A stretch of 28,087 nt of DNA from JAFGHJ01 sp964525555 (lineage in GTDB: Bacteria > Hydrothermota > UBA3072): assembly GCA_964525555.1 (NCBI GenBank), contig CAZGHN010000021.1, positions 1-28,087 of the forward strand. The letters run 5' to 3'. The notes beneath the pieces are model-generated. The model was not told where the DNA came from and did not search any database. It saw only the letters and a program-made list of their open reading frames with translations. Positions 13,531 to 20,511 of this stretch are shown here, one piece after another; within the stretch, counting starts at the first letter, position 1, and each line of letters starts with the position of its first letter. The translations under genes were made by a program, and so were the position numbers.

Positions 13531-15063
13531 TTACACTCCGTGTTCCCCAGTTTCAGTTATTTTTTTCTTCAGAGCGAGACGGTTCAATGCATTTATAAGG
13601 GCTTCTGCACTCGCAATAACTATATCTGTTTTAGCCGCTCTTCCGACAGAATCAATTCCATCTTCCTCGATATAAACAGTAACTTCTCCCTGTGCATCTG
13701 AACCTCCGGTTATAGCACTAATACTGAATCGGGTTATAGTAACTCTATCCTTCACTATTTTTTTGATTGCAGCATATATAGCATCAACCGGACCATCTCC
13801 CAAACCTTCTTCCTTGAAACGTTTTCCGTCAATCTCCATTTCGACTGTAGCAGAAGGCTCGGCATCAGTGCCTCCGGAAAAATTAGCGGAAATAAGCTTG
13901 TATTTCTCTTCCATCGTAAAAAGTTCTGAAGCTACAAGCATTTCAAGATCTTCGTCGTAAATTTCTTTCTTTTTATCGGCAAGAGCCTTAAATTTCTTGA
14001 AAAGCTTGTCGATTTCTTCATCTGAATACTGGTACCCAAGAGCCGTCAGTTTATTTTGGAAAGCATGCCTTCCCGAATGCTTCCCGAGTATCAACTCATT
14101 GGAAGGCAATCCTATATCTTCAGGTTTCATTATCTCATAAGTGCTTTTCTCCTTGAGTACTCCATCCTGATGAATACCAGCTTCATGCGCAAAAGCATTC
14201 TTTCCAACAATAGCTTTATTCGGCTGAACCTGCACTCCTGTAATTAAAGAAAGCGCCCTGCTTGTCGGATATATGTGTTTTGTATTTATATCCGTTTTAA
14301 AGTCGAATAGATCTTTTCTTGTATCGATTATCATTACAAGTTCTTCCACAGAAGCATTTCCCGCTCTCTCTCCGATTCCGTTTATAGTGCATTCCACCTG
14401 CCTTGCTCCTGCTTTTACAGCCGCAAGTGAATTTGCCACAGCAAGGCCCAGGTCATTATGACAATGTACGCTTATTATTGCATCATTTTTTATCTCATCT
14501 TTCAAATAAGCAATCAGCTTGGAAAACTCATCGGGAGTAGTGTACCCAACAGTATCCGGTATATTTACAGCCTTTGCACCGGCTTTTATTACGCTCCTGC
14601 AAACCTGAGATAGAAACTTAAGGTCAGTTCTTGTTGCATCTTCTGCTGAAAATTCTACATTATCAGTGTATTTGCAAGCATATTCTACCCCTTTTACCGC
14701 AGCTTCGAGAACCTGGTCTTCTTCCATTTTGAGCTTATGTTTCATGTGAATGTCGGATGTAGCTATAAAAACGTGAATACGCGGTTTTTTAGCGTATTTA
14801 AGAGCTTCCCAGGCGCGATCTATGTCTTTTTCTCTAACTCTGGCAAGACTTGCTATTTCTGGACCTTTTAAGGCTTTTGAAACCTCTGTTATGGCTTCAA
14901 AATCTCCATCAGAGGTAATGGCAAATCCGGCTTCCACGCAATCGACATTCATTCTCTGTAGATGTAAGGCTAATTTCACCTTCTCATCCACATTCATGCT
15001 GAATCCGGGAGCCTGTTCTCCATCTCTTAGAGATGTGTCAAATATATAAACTTTTTCTTGCAT
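13531..15063 (-). CDS. leuA: 2-isopropylmalate synthase
   Basis: Condenses acetyl-CoA with 2-ketoisovalerate, the committed step of leucine synthesis. 510 residues. TIM-barrel catalytic domain with FDTSLRDGEQAPG (8-20), metal ligands HCH (200-202) followed by NDLGLAVANS, and GNASVEE. A linker with HQDGVLK follows, and a C-terminal LeuA allosteric domain from about residue 385 (SATVEMEIDGKRFKEEGLGDGPVDA) suggests leucine feedback inhibition. First gene of the operon. AAAGGAGG lies 7 nt before the ATG. I looked for a T-box or leucine leader peptide upstream and saw neither. Confidence 0.95.
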   Translation of the reverse strand: MQEKVYIFDTSLRDGEQAPGFSMNVDEKVKLALHLQRMNVDCVEAGFAITSDGDFEAITEVSKALKGPEIASLARVREKDIDRAWEALKYAKKPRIHVFIATSDIHMKHKLKMEEDQVLEAAVKGVEYACKYTDNVEFSAEDATRTDLKFLSQVCRSVIKAGAKAVNIPDTVGYTTPDEFSKLIAYLKDEIKNDAIISVHCHNDLGLAVANSLAAVKAGARQVECTINGIGERAGNASVEELVMIIDTRKDLFDFKTDINTKHIYPTSRALSLITGVQVQPNKAIVGKNAFAHEAGIHQDGVLKEKSTYEIMKPEDIGLPSNELILGKHSGRHAFQNKLTALGYQYSDEEIDKLFKKFKALADKKKEIYDEDLEMLVASELFTMEEKYKLISANFSGGTDAEPSATVEMEIDGKRFKEEGLGDGPVDAIYAAIKKIVKDRVTITRFSISAITGGSDAQGEVTVYIEEDGIDSVGRAAKTDIVIASAEALINALNRLALKKKITETGEHGV

Positions 15064-15371
15064 ATTTGCCTCCTTTTAATTTTAAGGTCCATTAAAAAAT
15101 AAAAACAGCAACTAAACACACTGTTGGGTAACTTAAATCAGACTCAAAAAGTCTTATTTTCTTTGAAAGTATCCGCTTTTGATTTTTTGTCAAGGGCACC
15201 CCCCTCACAACATAAAAAAAGAAAAATTTGAACCACAAAGTACACAAAGACCACAAAGATTTTTTTAGCCATCAGCCGTCGTCGGTCATCTGTTAGCTTT
15301 TTTTCACATATAGCCAATATAGAAATTGATATAAAAAAAATTATTTTTTAAATAATTTTTAAAAAGGGGGG
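15064..15371. other. intergenic region upstream of leuA
   Basis: 308 bases without a gene. Nearest leuA is a leader that, on the minus strand, contains a small hairpin (AGACT...AGTCT, about 15139-15153). Next comes a TTGACA at 15193-15188. Then repeat words ACCACAAAGTACACAAAGAC (15234-15253) and AGCCATCAGCCGTCGTCGG, followed by AT-rich sequence up to the divergent promoter at 15372. Confidence 0.5.
15166..15193 (-). promoter_or_regulatory. candidate promoter of leuA-leuC-leuD-ilvD
   Basis: Minus-strand TTGACA (15193-15188), 16-nt spacer, TACTTT (15171-15166). The -10 is weak; GATACT three bases nearer has too short a spacer. It predicts a leader of roughly 95 nt before leuA. Confidence 0.4.
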
Positions 15372-15401
15372 TTGACAAAGTTTTAGTTGTTTTGATATTA
15401 T
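15372..15401 (+). promoter_or_regulatory. strong promoter for GIY-YIG-like copy B
   Basis: TTGACA (15372-15377), 18-nt spacer, TATTAT (15396-15401). It sits in a TATTATATTATAT run. The start is near 15408, with GAGGAGG and the ATG following at 15432. Confidence 0.65.
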
Positions 15402-15431
15402 ATTATATTATATTGAAGCGAGGAGGTTAAT

Positions 15432-15809
15432 ATGGAAAAGGATGAAAGGTGCGAGTGGATTGGTGTGGATGGTCAACGATATGAGTATTCCGTCCACGAT
15501 TTTTATGCCAAATTTAAAGACGGGGAGTATGGCAACTACATTTTCACTAAAAAAACCAACGACGGTCATTGGGTTCCGATTTATATAGGTCAGGGAGATC
15601 TTGGTATTCAGATAGGTAAAACTAAGCAATTAAAATGCGTAAAAGAGATGGGTGCAACACACGTTCATGTGCATAAAAATAACAATGAATGGGTAAGAAC
15701 GTCCGAAGAACTTGATTTATTGGAAAACTATATTAAAACATTCGAACCGTTCGGATGCAATTATAATGAGGGAGATAAAGAGGACGAAAAAGAAACCAGA
15801 TTCGAGTAA
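15432..15809 (+). CDS. divergent GIY-YIG-like protein, copy B
   Basis: 125-residue paralogue of the protein at 2561-2950; the middle ~85 residues are roughly 55-60% identical by eye, with an acidic C-terminal tail in both. Conserved blocks: WIGV.GQ.Y, GNYIFTKK, WVPIYIGQGDLGIQI, LKCVKEMGATHVHVH, EWVRTSEELDLLENY, FEPFGCN. The blocks fit the GIY-YIG order (GIY-like, YIG-like, Glu, final Asn), but the position of the usual catalytic Arg reads GIQI. GAGGAGG lies 5 nt before the ATG. It is transcribed divergently from leuA and stands alone. A role as nucleic-acid-binding or inactive nuclease-fold protein is only inferred. Confidence 0.72.
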   Translation: MEKDERCEWIGVDGQRYEYSVHDFYAKFKDGEYGNYIFTKKTNDGHWVPIYIGQGDLGIQIGKTKQLKCVKEMGATHVHVHKNNNEWVRTSEELDLLENYIKTFEPFGCNYNEGDKEDEKETRFE

Positions 15810-15824
15810 TTTTGTAAGCGCATA

Positions 15825-15985
15825 GTGTTAGTTATTAGTGAATCTAATAGATTCTTCGAATTAGTAAAAAAAGATTTTGTTTTTTCTGTGTTTTCATCTT
15901 TTCTTTGTGGCCTTTGTGTCTCTGTGTGAGTTAAAAAAAGCTGACCGCTAACGGCAAAAAAATATCCGTGTGAATCTGTGGCTAT
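15825..15985. repeat. intergenic words
   Basis: Contains the mini-palindrome CTAATAGATTCTTCGAATTAG (about 15844-15864), then TTTTCTTTGTGGCCTTTG and TGTCTCTGTGTGAG (about 15900-15930) and a partial TCCGTGTGAATCTGTGG (about 15964). Confidence 0.6.
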
Positions 15986-15991
15986 TTTCAG

Positions 15992-16678
15992 TTATTTTTT
16001 CTTCGGAATCAGTTTTATATTATCTTGATTAAATGCCTGTCCTTTATTTTCTCCAATAGTCCAATAATTGTTCGGTGACATAGTCCATATGATTGGATTC
16101 AAGGTCTCATAATCCAGAGCATTATCTTTAACTGCTTTTTTATTTACCCATACGCTTTTAACTTTTCCTATGAACAAAGTATGTGCGCTTGGATGTGCTT
16201 CATCGGCTTCTACCAGACTTACTGAATTTACAACCTCACATTCAAACGAAACAATGCTTCCGTCAACCATTGGACAATTTTCATTATCACCGTAAAATAC
16301 ATCGAATACCTCACCTTTGTCGTATACATTCCCGGATACCATTCCCACGGCATCGACCCGCGAAAGCAAGTTAACGGTAGGAATATTGATGCTGAAAGAT
16401 TTATTTTCCATTATAGCTTTATGTGTAAAATGTCTTTTTTGTATTGAGATTCCGAAAAGATACGGATTAATTTCCAGTCTTGTAAACCAGGCGCAGGTCA
16501 TAAAATTGACTTGATTTCCGGACTTAGTTCCGATAAGCGAAACGGGGAGCGGCGGGTCATAATGCCTTGCTTCTACTTTTTCCATATGAAAAACCTCCTC
16601 TTTTTCTGATTTTTCGGCTAAAACTATATTAGGAAAAACAATAACTAGCAAAAACATAGATATAATTGAATTTTTCAT
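15992..16678 (-). CDS. flavin reductase-like FMN-binding protein with signal peptide
   Basis: 228 residues. After an apparent signal peptide (MKNSIISMFLLVIVFPNIVLA, about 1-21) comes a flavin reductase/flavoredoxin-type split-barrel domain: PPLPVSLIGTKSGNQVNFMT, AWFTRLEINPYLFGISIQ, HFTHKAIMENKSFSINIP, AHPSAHTLFIGKVKSVWV. Such proteins bind FMN and reduce it or act in flavin electron transfer. An exported form is unusual. The first ATG (16678) has GGAGG four bases upstream. A second AGGAGG and ATG at 16599-16583 follow the signal peptide in frame and could make a cytoplasmic form. It is probably last in an operon with the 57-residue membrane protein and the SpoIIAA-like protein. Confidence 0.82.
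   Translation of the reverse strand: MKNSIISMFLLVIVFPNIVLAEKSEKEEVFHMEKVEARHYDPPLPVSLIGTKSGNQVNFMTCAWFTRLEINPYLFGISIQKRHFTHKAIMENKSFSINIPTVNLLSRVDAVGMVSGNVYDKGEVFDVFYGDNENCPMVDGSIVSFECEVVNSVSLVEADEAHPSAHTLFIGKVKSVWVNKKAVKDNALDYETLNPIIWTMSPNNYWTIGENKGQAFNQDNIKLIPKKK
16583..16599 (-). promoter_or_regulatory. internal Shine-Dalgarno and ATG inside the flavin reductase gene
   Basis: AGGAGG (16599-16594), 8-nt spacer, ATG (16585-16583), in frame at codon 32 just after the signal peptide. The product would begin MEKVEARHYDPPLPVSLIG, the usual start of cytoplasmic flavoredoxin-type proteins. Confidence 0.62.
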
Positions 16679-16723
16679 CTTTCCTCCACTATTTTTAAAT
16701 TAAAATTTTTGAATTTTATCTTA

Positions 16724-16897
16724 CTATTTCTTGCTTGAAATTATGGAAGTTATCACTAACCCCAGGCCTAATCCTACTAGTATAGAACCTACAAATGCCA
16801 GAGGAGATGCCTGTAAAAAAAAGAATCCAACACCTGTGCCTATAAGTAAACCTCCGCCAATAGCCCAAGTATTCTTATCGTCTTTTTCAATTGCCAT
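16724..16897 (-). CDS. 57-residue two-helix membrane protein
   Basis: Translation from ATG 16897 gives MAIEKDDKNTWAIGGGLLIG and so on to a terminal SSKK. Two hydrophobic glycine-rich segments (about 11-28 and 32-51) are separated by a short QASP turn, with a charged N-terminus and a basic C-terminus. GGAGG lies five bases before the ATG. It lies 62 bp after the SpoIIAA-like gene and 45 bp before the flavin reductase on the same strand, so co-transcription is likely. I do not recognise a named family; small glycine-rich hairpin membrane proteins are common and a function cannot be assigned. Confidence 0.72.
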   Translation of the reverse strand: MAIEKDDKNTWAIGGGLLIGTGVGFFFLQASPLAFVGSILVGLGLGLVITSIISSKK

Positions 16898-16959
16898 ACA
16901 AACCTCCCTACTTTTTGTTCCAACGTTATTTCTTCTTTTATGTTTTAATTTGAGTTCGT

Positions 16960-17310
16960 CTATTGCCCACTTTTAAGCCACTGTTTGGCTTCTTCTTCGT
17001 CCTGGAAAATTTTGACAATGACGCCTCGATTTTGAGCTGCAATTTCAAAAAGACGTTCTTCCTTTACTTCTCTTCTGATAATCGCCAACTTGGTTCCACG
17101 GTAGGGCTGGCTGCCAAACTGCAAGGCTGTTAGGAAACCAGTTAAATCGTCCGGAGGCACCTCCAGCTGACGTTGGTCACAAAGAATGTGGTTCAGTTTA
17201 TGCAATTGACGAATCTCCAGAACTTTTCTCATAGCACTATTGATCTCATCTTGCGTTAACTTATCGTAAAGATCAAAACGAATGTACTTGTCTTCCTTTT
17301 CAATACTCAC
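16960..17310 (-). CDS. SpoIIAA/STAS-like protein
   Basis: 116 residues from GTG 17310. The pattern of an N-terminal strand (YIRFDLYDKLTQDEINSAM), a DQRQLEVPPDD segment and a late GVIVKIFQDEEEAKQWL resembles SpoIIAA-like (STAS-fold) small proteins, which bind lipids or partner proteins. It is probably cytosolic and peripheral. The start is uncertain: AGGAGGG (17334-17328) is 17 nt from this GTG but 5 nt from an in-frame ATA at 17322. Its base composition is higher in GC (about 43% over 240 bases counted, against about 33% in a 60-base sample of the flavin reductase gene), hinting at transfer. A perfect promoter and a structured ~100-nt leader lie upstream. Confidence 0.7.
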   Translation of the reverse strand: MSIEKEDKYIRFDLYDKLTQDEINSAMRKVLEIRQLHKLNHILCDQRQLEVPPDDLTGFLTALQFGSQPYRGTKLAIIRREVKEERLFEIAAQNRGVIVKIFQDEEEAKQWLKSGQ

Positions 17311-17322
17311 TTTGTAGGATAT

Positions 17323-17422
17323 TAGTTCCCTCCTAAACCCGACATATATTAATATTAATCACAAATATTCCATTGCTAAGCCGTACAAAGTGATTTTAAC
17401 CTTTCGGGTTAACTTTATACAT
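17323..17422 (-). other. structured 5' leader of the SpoIIAA-like operon
   Basis: Between the predicted start (about 17422) and the ribosome site are two hairpins on the minus strand. TTAACC CGAAA GGTTAA (17412-17396) is perfect. A wider loop is closed by ATCAC (17394-17390) and GTGAT (17362-17358) and encloses GTACGGCTTAGCAATGG. It could be a regulatory leader; no known riboswitch is recognised. Confidence 0.45.
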
Positions 17423-17428
17423 ACTGTT

Positions 17429-17457
17429 ATTATAAAGATAATCCTATTCTTTGTCAA
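17429..17457 (-). promoter_or_regulatory. perfect consensus promoter for the SpoIIAA-like operon
   Basis: Minus-strand TTGACA (17457-17452), 17-nt spacer, TATAAT (17434-17429): all 12 consensus bases at optimal spacing. Confidence 0.8.
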
Positions 17458-17464
17458 TATACGA

Positions 17465-17602
17465 GGTTTTAAATGTAAAACCGACTGACGACCGAAGACG
17501 GCAGACCGGAGAAATCAGAAATTAAAACTTTGTGTCTTTTGACTCAGTTATCTTTTGGGGTTGGGATGGGATTCTAACTTCCAACTCCCAACTTCTAACT
17601 TC
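17465..17602. repeat. intergenic words
   Basis: GTAAAACCGACTGACGACCG and AAGACGGCAGACCGG (17475-17509; inverse words near 8757-8787), ACTTTGTGTCTTTTGACTC, GGGGTTGGGATGGGATTC and CAACTCCCAACTTCTAAC. The last runs up to the stop codon of the zincin gene. Confidence 0.6.
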
Positions 17603-17605
17603 CTT

Positions 17606-17974
17606 TCAGTATCCTCTTCCCCTTACTTCTTCCTCATTAAAACCGAAATAATGAGCTATTTCATGAACTATTGTTCTATAAATCTGTTCTTTCATTTCAT
17701 CACTAATTCGACTGCCGAAAACCCTCTCAAAGCTTTCCTTATAAATCTCGATCCTTGTAGGCTGTGTTTGGACTGTAAAGGTTTTTTTCTTATCTTTAGA
17801 AATACCGGCAAATAATCCAAAAACGACTTTCCCGGGAAATTGCTGTCTTACACCTATTGGAACATATTCCCGACTAATAACTTCAATCCTTTCATCTCTC
17901 AAAATCTGCCTGTATTTTTCAGGGATGTCTTTCAAGATTTCTTTGACAACTTTCTCAAATTCTTCAAAAACCAT
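17606..17974 (-). CDS. small zincin-like metallopeptidase
   Basis: 122 residues; PF06262-type minimal zincin. The C-terminal zinc site HEIAHYFG has His104, Glu105 and His108, followed by EEE (114-116), one of which is a plausible third ligand. The N-terminus MVFEEFEKVVKEILKDIPEK is the usual opening of the family. Proteolytic substrates are unknown. There is no Shine-Dalgarno before the ATG and no consensus promoter. It lies 125 bp downstream of the MATE gene on the same strand and may be co-transcribed with it through the hairpin repeat between them. Confidence 0.88.
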   Translation of the reverse strand: MVFEEFEKVVKEILKDIPEKYRQILRDERIEVISREYVPIGVRQQFPGKVVFGLFAGISKDKKKTFTVQTQPTRIEIYKESFERVFGSRISDEMKEQIYRTIVHEIAHYFGFNEEEVRGRGY

Positions 17975-17981
17975 ATCTATT

Positions 17982-18087
17982 AACCACTAAATACACTAAA
18001 AACACGAAATTATTTTTGTTTTTTAAAATTCCACCCACATTTAATCGGGGGTGGTGTGGTTTCGTGTATTTCGTATGTTTCGTGGTT
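17982..18087. repeat. nested inverted repeat of CACGAAA words
   Basis: Arms 17982-18009 and 18060-18087 are inverted copies, with 23 of 28 positions matching (AACCAC...ACACGAAA). An inner hairpin CCACCC / GGGTGG lies in the loop. It is a CACGAAA variant of the CACAGAG words found elsewhere. Confidence 0.72.
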
Positions 18088-18098
18088 CAATTAGTCTT

Positions 18099-19436
18099 TT
18101 ATTCAAATTCAATTTCCCTCCATTTCCCCTTATAAAAAGCGATAACTGCCAATATTGCTTCAATTGTCCAATCGATAACAGCAGCTATCCACACACCAGC
18201 AAATCCATAACCGAGTTTAAATGCAAATAAATACACAAGAGATAATCGTACGACGATAGAACCAATAAATGCTATCACCATAGGAGTTTTCGTATCACCA
18301 GCTCCGTTTAATCCCCCTGCAACAACTATTAAAAAAGCCAAAGGTATTTGTTCAAATGCTGCTATTACAATCGCCATCATTGCAAAAATCTTAACATCTA
18401 TTTCAGGATTAAAAATTTTAAATACGGCTCCCGGCGCTAAAACAAATAAAAAAGCTAAAAGCGACATAGCAGCAACGGCATAATAAGAGGTTTTCTTTAT
18501 GCTCTCATCCGCCAACCTGACTCTCTTTGCTCCGAGACTCTGCCCGACAAGAGTATTTGAAGCAATACCAAAACCAACACCCATCATAAAAGAGAAGGAT
18601 TCGATTCTTAAAGCAAGTTGATGTGCAGCCAATGCAACCGTACCTAAAGACGCGACCATTTTCATAAAGAAAAACAAGCTTGTTCTTCTTATGCCAAATT
18701 CCGCTACAGCCGGAGAAGCAATTTTCCAGATGTTATACGACGCTTTTCCGTTTATTTTTGCTATATCTTCCAATCTCACGGGAATCTTTTTTCTTAAATG
18801 TATAATTGCGAAAATTAAAACTGCACCAATAATATAAGAACCTCCCGTTGCAATTGCCGCTCCTTTTACTTCGAGTCGAGGAAAACCCCCTATACCAAAT
18901 ATCAGAAGATAATTAAAAACAACATTAATAACATTGCTAAATCCCATTAAAAACATAGGGGTTTTAGTATCCCCCATTCCCCTTAGTATTCCGGTAGAAG
19001 TAAAATAGATAAAAGTGAATAGAGAAACTCCAAGTACAATAGTAAGATATTCGCTACCAAGCGTATATACTTTTTGCGTTGTGCCCATAAGACCCATTAA
19101 TATCCTACTGCCGAATATCCCAATAAGGCTCATAATGGTACCCAGAATAATACTCAAGAAAAGAGCATTTCCCCCGCTTTCCTTTATCTTTTTAGGCGAA
19201 CCTTCTCCTGCAAATCTCGCAGTCAGAGCCTGAGCAGAAATTCTCAAAGGAAAAGCAAAAACAGAAATAAAAATAAAAAGCAGGATACTTGCCAATCCCA
19301 CAGCGGCAATAGAATCGGTTCCAAGTCGAGAAACCATTACCATATCGACAAACGCCGTGACTGTGAAAAGTAATTGTTCAGTAACAGCAGGCCATGAAAG
19401 CGTAAAGATATTACGGTGAAGATTTCCCTCGTTCAC
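18099..19436 (-). CDS. MATE family efflux transporter
   Basis: 445 residues from GTG 19436, about 12 transmembrane helices in two homologous halves. The N-terminal LSWPAVTEQLLFTVTAFVDMVMVSRLG and the central GMGDTKTPMFLMG, repeated as GAGDTKTPMVIA in the second half, are typical of MATE cation/drug antiporters. The substrate cannot be inferred. Start: the GTG lacks a good ribosome site. The frame is open upstream, and AGGAGG (about 19495-19490) sits before an in-frame ATA at 19484, which would add 16 residues. The stop is followed by the inverted repeat at 17982-18087, with the zincin gene beyond. Confidence 0.92.
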   Translation of the reverse strand: MNEGNLHRNIFTLSWPAVTEQLLFTVTAFVDMVMVSRLGTDSIAAVGLASILLFIFISVFAFPLRISAQALTARFAGEGSPKKIKESGGNALFLSIILGTIMSLIGIFGSRILMGLMGTTQKVYTLGSEYLTIVLGVSLFTFIYFTSTGILRGMGDTKTPMFLMGFSNVINVVFNYLLIFGIGGFPRLEVKGAAIATGGSYIIGAVLIFAIIHLRKKIPVRLEDIAKINGKASYNIWKIASPAVAEFGIRRTSLFFFMKMVASLGTVALAAHQLALRIESFSFMMGVGFGIASNTLVGQSLGAKRVRLADESIKKTSYYAVAAMSLLAFLFVLAPGAVFKIFNPEIDVKIFAMMAIVIAAFEQIPLAFLIVVAGGLNGAGDTKTPMVIAFIGSIVVRLSLVYLFAFKLGYGFAGVWIAAVIDWTIEAILAVIAFYKGKWREIEFE

Positions 19437-19500
19437 ATCTATAAAAGAAACTTCTTTTATACTTTCTTCGTATTCAAAATCTATTTTTCCTCCTAATTAC

Positions 19501-19786
19501 TCGCAGATATGGATATTACTAATAAAGACTAAAAAAACAAGAGAAAACGTAGATTATCTAAATCTAAGTTAAATAGTTAAATAGAAAAATAGAGAAATAG
19601 TATTACGGATCCTTCGGATCAGTTAAATGGTTAAATAGAAAAATAGAGAAATAGATAATAGTAAGTAGAGAGTAGTTAGTAGTAAAAAAAACTTTGTGTT
19701 CTTAGTGTCTCTGTGTGAGAATATTTGGGGGGTGGGGTGGGTTTTAAAACAACAAAATTTGTTTTTTTCTCTGTGCTCTCTGTGGT
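19501..19786. repeat. large intergenic word block with composite unit
   Basis: Between MATE and the RDD gene. TTAAATAGTTAAATAGAAAA words and the second copy of the 36-bp exact repeat (19585-19620) are followed by GTAAGTAGAGAGTAGTTAG (19661-19679). A composite then runs from 19692 to 19790: CTTTGTGTTCTTAGTGTC, TCTGTGTGAGAATATTTGG, GTGGGTTTTAAAACAACAAA, TTCTCTGTGCTCTCTGTGG. The composite is shared in order with 4894-4991 and 25656-25755. Confidence 0.75.
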
Positions 19787-20338
19787 TCAAATTTTTTTCT
19801 TAACGACAAGAGTATCAGCGATCATATCATGAAGAGCCTGGTGTTTTTCCGTAAAAGCCGCCATTATATAGCCAATGCAAAAGATTGCTCCTGATATTAT
19901 CTTACTCCAGAATCGACCATTAGCTCTTGCAAATGTAATCCTGTTACCTGAAGTATCCATAACAAATAAGTTTAAAATTTTCTTGCCAAGAGTTGCCTGT
20001 AATTTCGAACTTTCCATTATTGTAAAATAAAGCCAGGTCAAAATGATTGCTAATATGTAATAAAGCACCACAAAGAAGTCCTCCATTTGTTCTATTTCAT
20101 GACCCATAATAGCCATAACAAAACCTATAAAAAAAGCTCCCATAAAACCAACAACAACTGAACCAATAGTTAAAATTATACTATCTATACAATAAGCCAA
20201 AAAACGTTCCCAGAACCCACCAAATCCCGAATACGAAATTAAAGAAACATCTTGATTTTGTTCAATAAATCTAGCCCCACAACCAATACAAAAATTTGCA
20301 TCATTTGGGTTTTCTGTTCCACACTTAGAACAAATCAT
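19787..20338 (-). CDS. zinc-ribbon plus RDD-domain membrane protein
   Basis: 183 residues from ATG 20338, chosen because AGGAGG stands five bases before it; the longer frame upstream has no ribosome site. The N-terminus MICSKCGTENPNDANFCIGC is a two-CxxC zinc ribbon (about 3-20). An RDD domain with three to four helices follows: GFWERFLAYCIDSIIL, TLGKKILNLFVMD, FWSKIIS, and the end HQALHDMIADTLVV. RDD proteins are inner-membrane proteins of poorly known, probably transport-related, role. The stop TGA falls inside a TTGAACCACAGAG repeat word. Confidence 0.88.
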   Translation of the reverse strand: MICSKCGTENPNDANFCIGCGARFIEQNQDVSLISYSGFGGFWERFLAYCIDSIILTIGSVVVGFMGAFFIGFVMAIMGHEIEQMEDFFVVLYYILAIILTWLYFTIMESSKLQATLGKKILNLFVMDTSGNRITFARANGRFWSKIISGAIFCIGYIMAAFTEKHQALHDMIADTLVVKKKI

Positions 20339-20385
20339 AAAAACCTCCTGATTAATTATTTCGAAAATTATCAAACTCTTAATTA

Positions 20386-20414
20386 AGAATAAGAAAAACT
20401 AAACAACTTGTCAA
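20386..20414 (-). promoter_or_regulatory. promoter for the zinc-ribbon/RDD gene
   Basis: Minus-strand TTGACA (20414-20409), 17-nt spacer, TATTCT (20391-20386). The start is near 20379, about 40 nt before the ATG. Confidence 0.6.
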
Positions 20415-20423
20415 TATGTTTTC

Positions 20424-20505
20424 CGCCACAAAGGCACTAAGACACAAAGCCTTTATTTCTTGTTTGTTTAATTGCTCTCTACTCTCTACTCGCTATTCTC
20501 TAAAA
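20424..20505. repeat. intergenic words between divergent promoters
   Basis: GCCACAAAGGCACTAAGACA and CAAAGCC (20424-20450), then GCTCTCTACTCTCTACTCGC (20474-20493). They occupy the space between the RDD and rocD promoters. Confidence 0.6.
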
Positions 20506-20511
20506 TTGCCC

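Noticed and set aside
15064..15200. T-box or leucine leader-peptide attenuator upstream of leuA
   Set aside because: No T-box core motif (TGGNACC-type bulge with terminator) and no short ORF with a leucine run was found; only a small AGACT/AGTCT hairpin is seen.
17555..17815. 86-codon plus-strand frame
   Set aside because: It is the antisense shadow of the zincin gene plus repeat words; the zincin motif HEIAHYFG on the minus strand is decisive.
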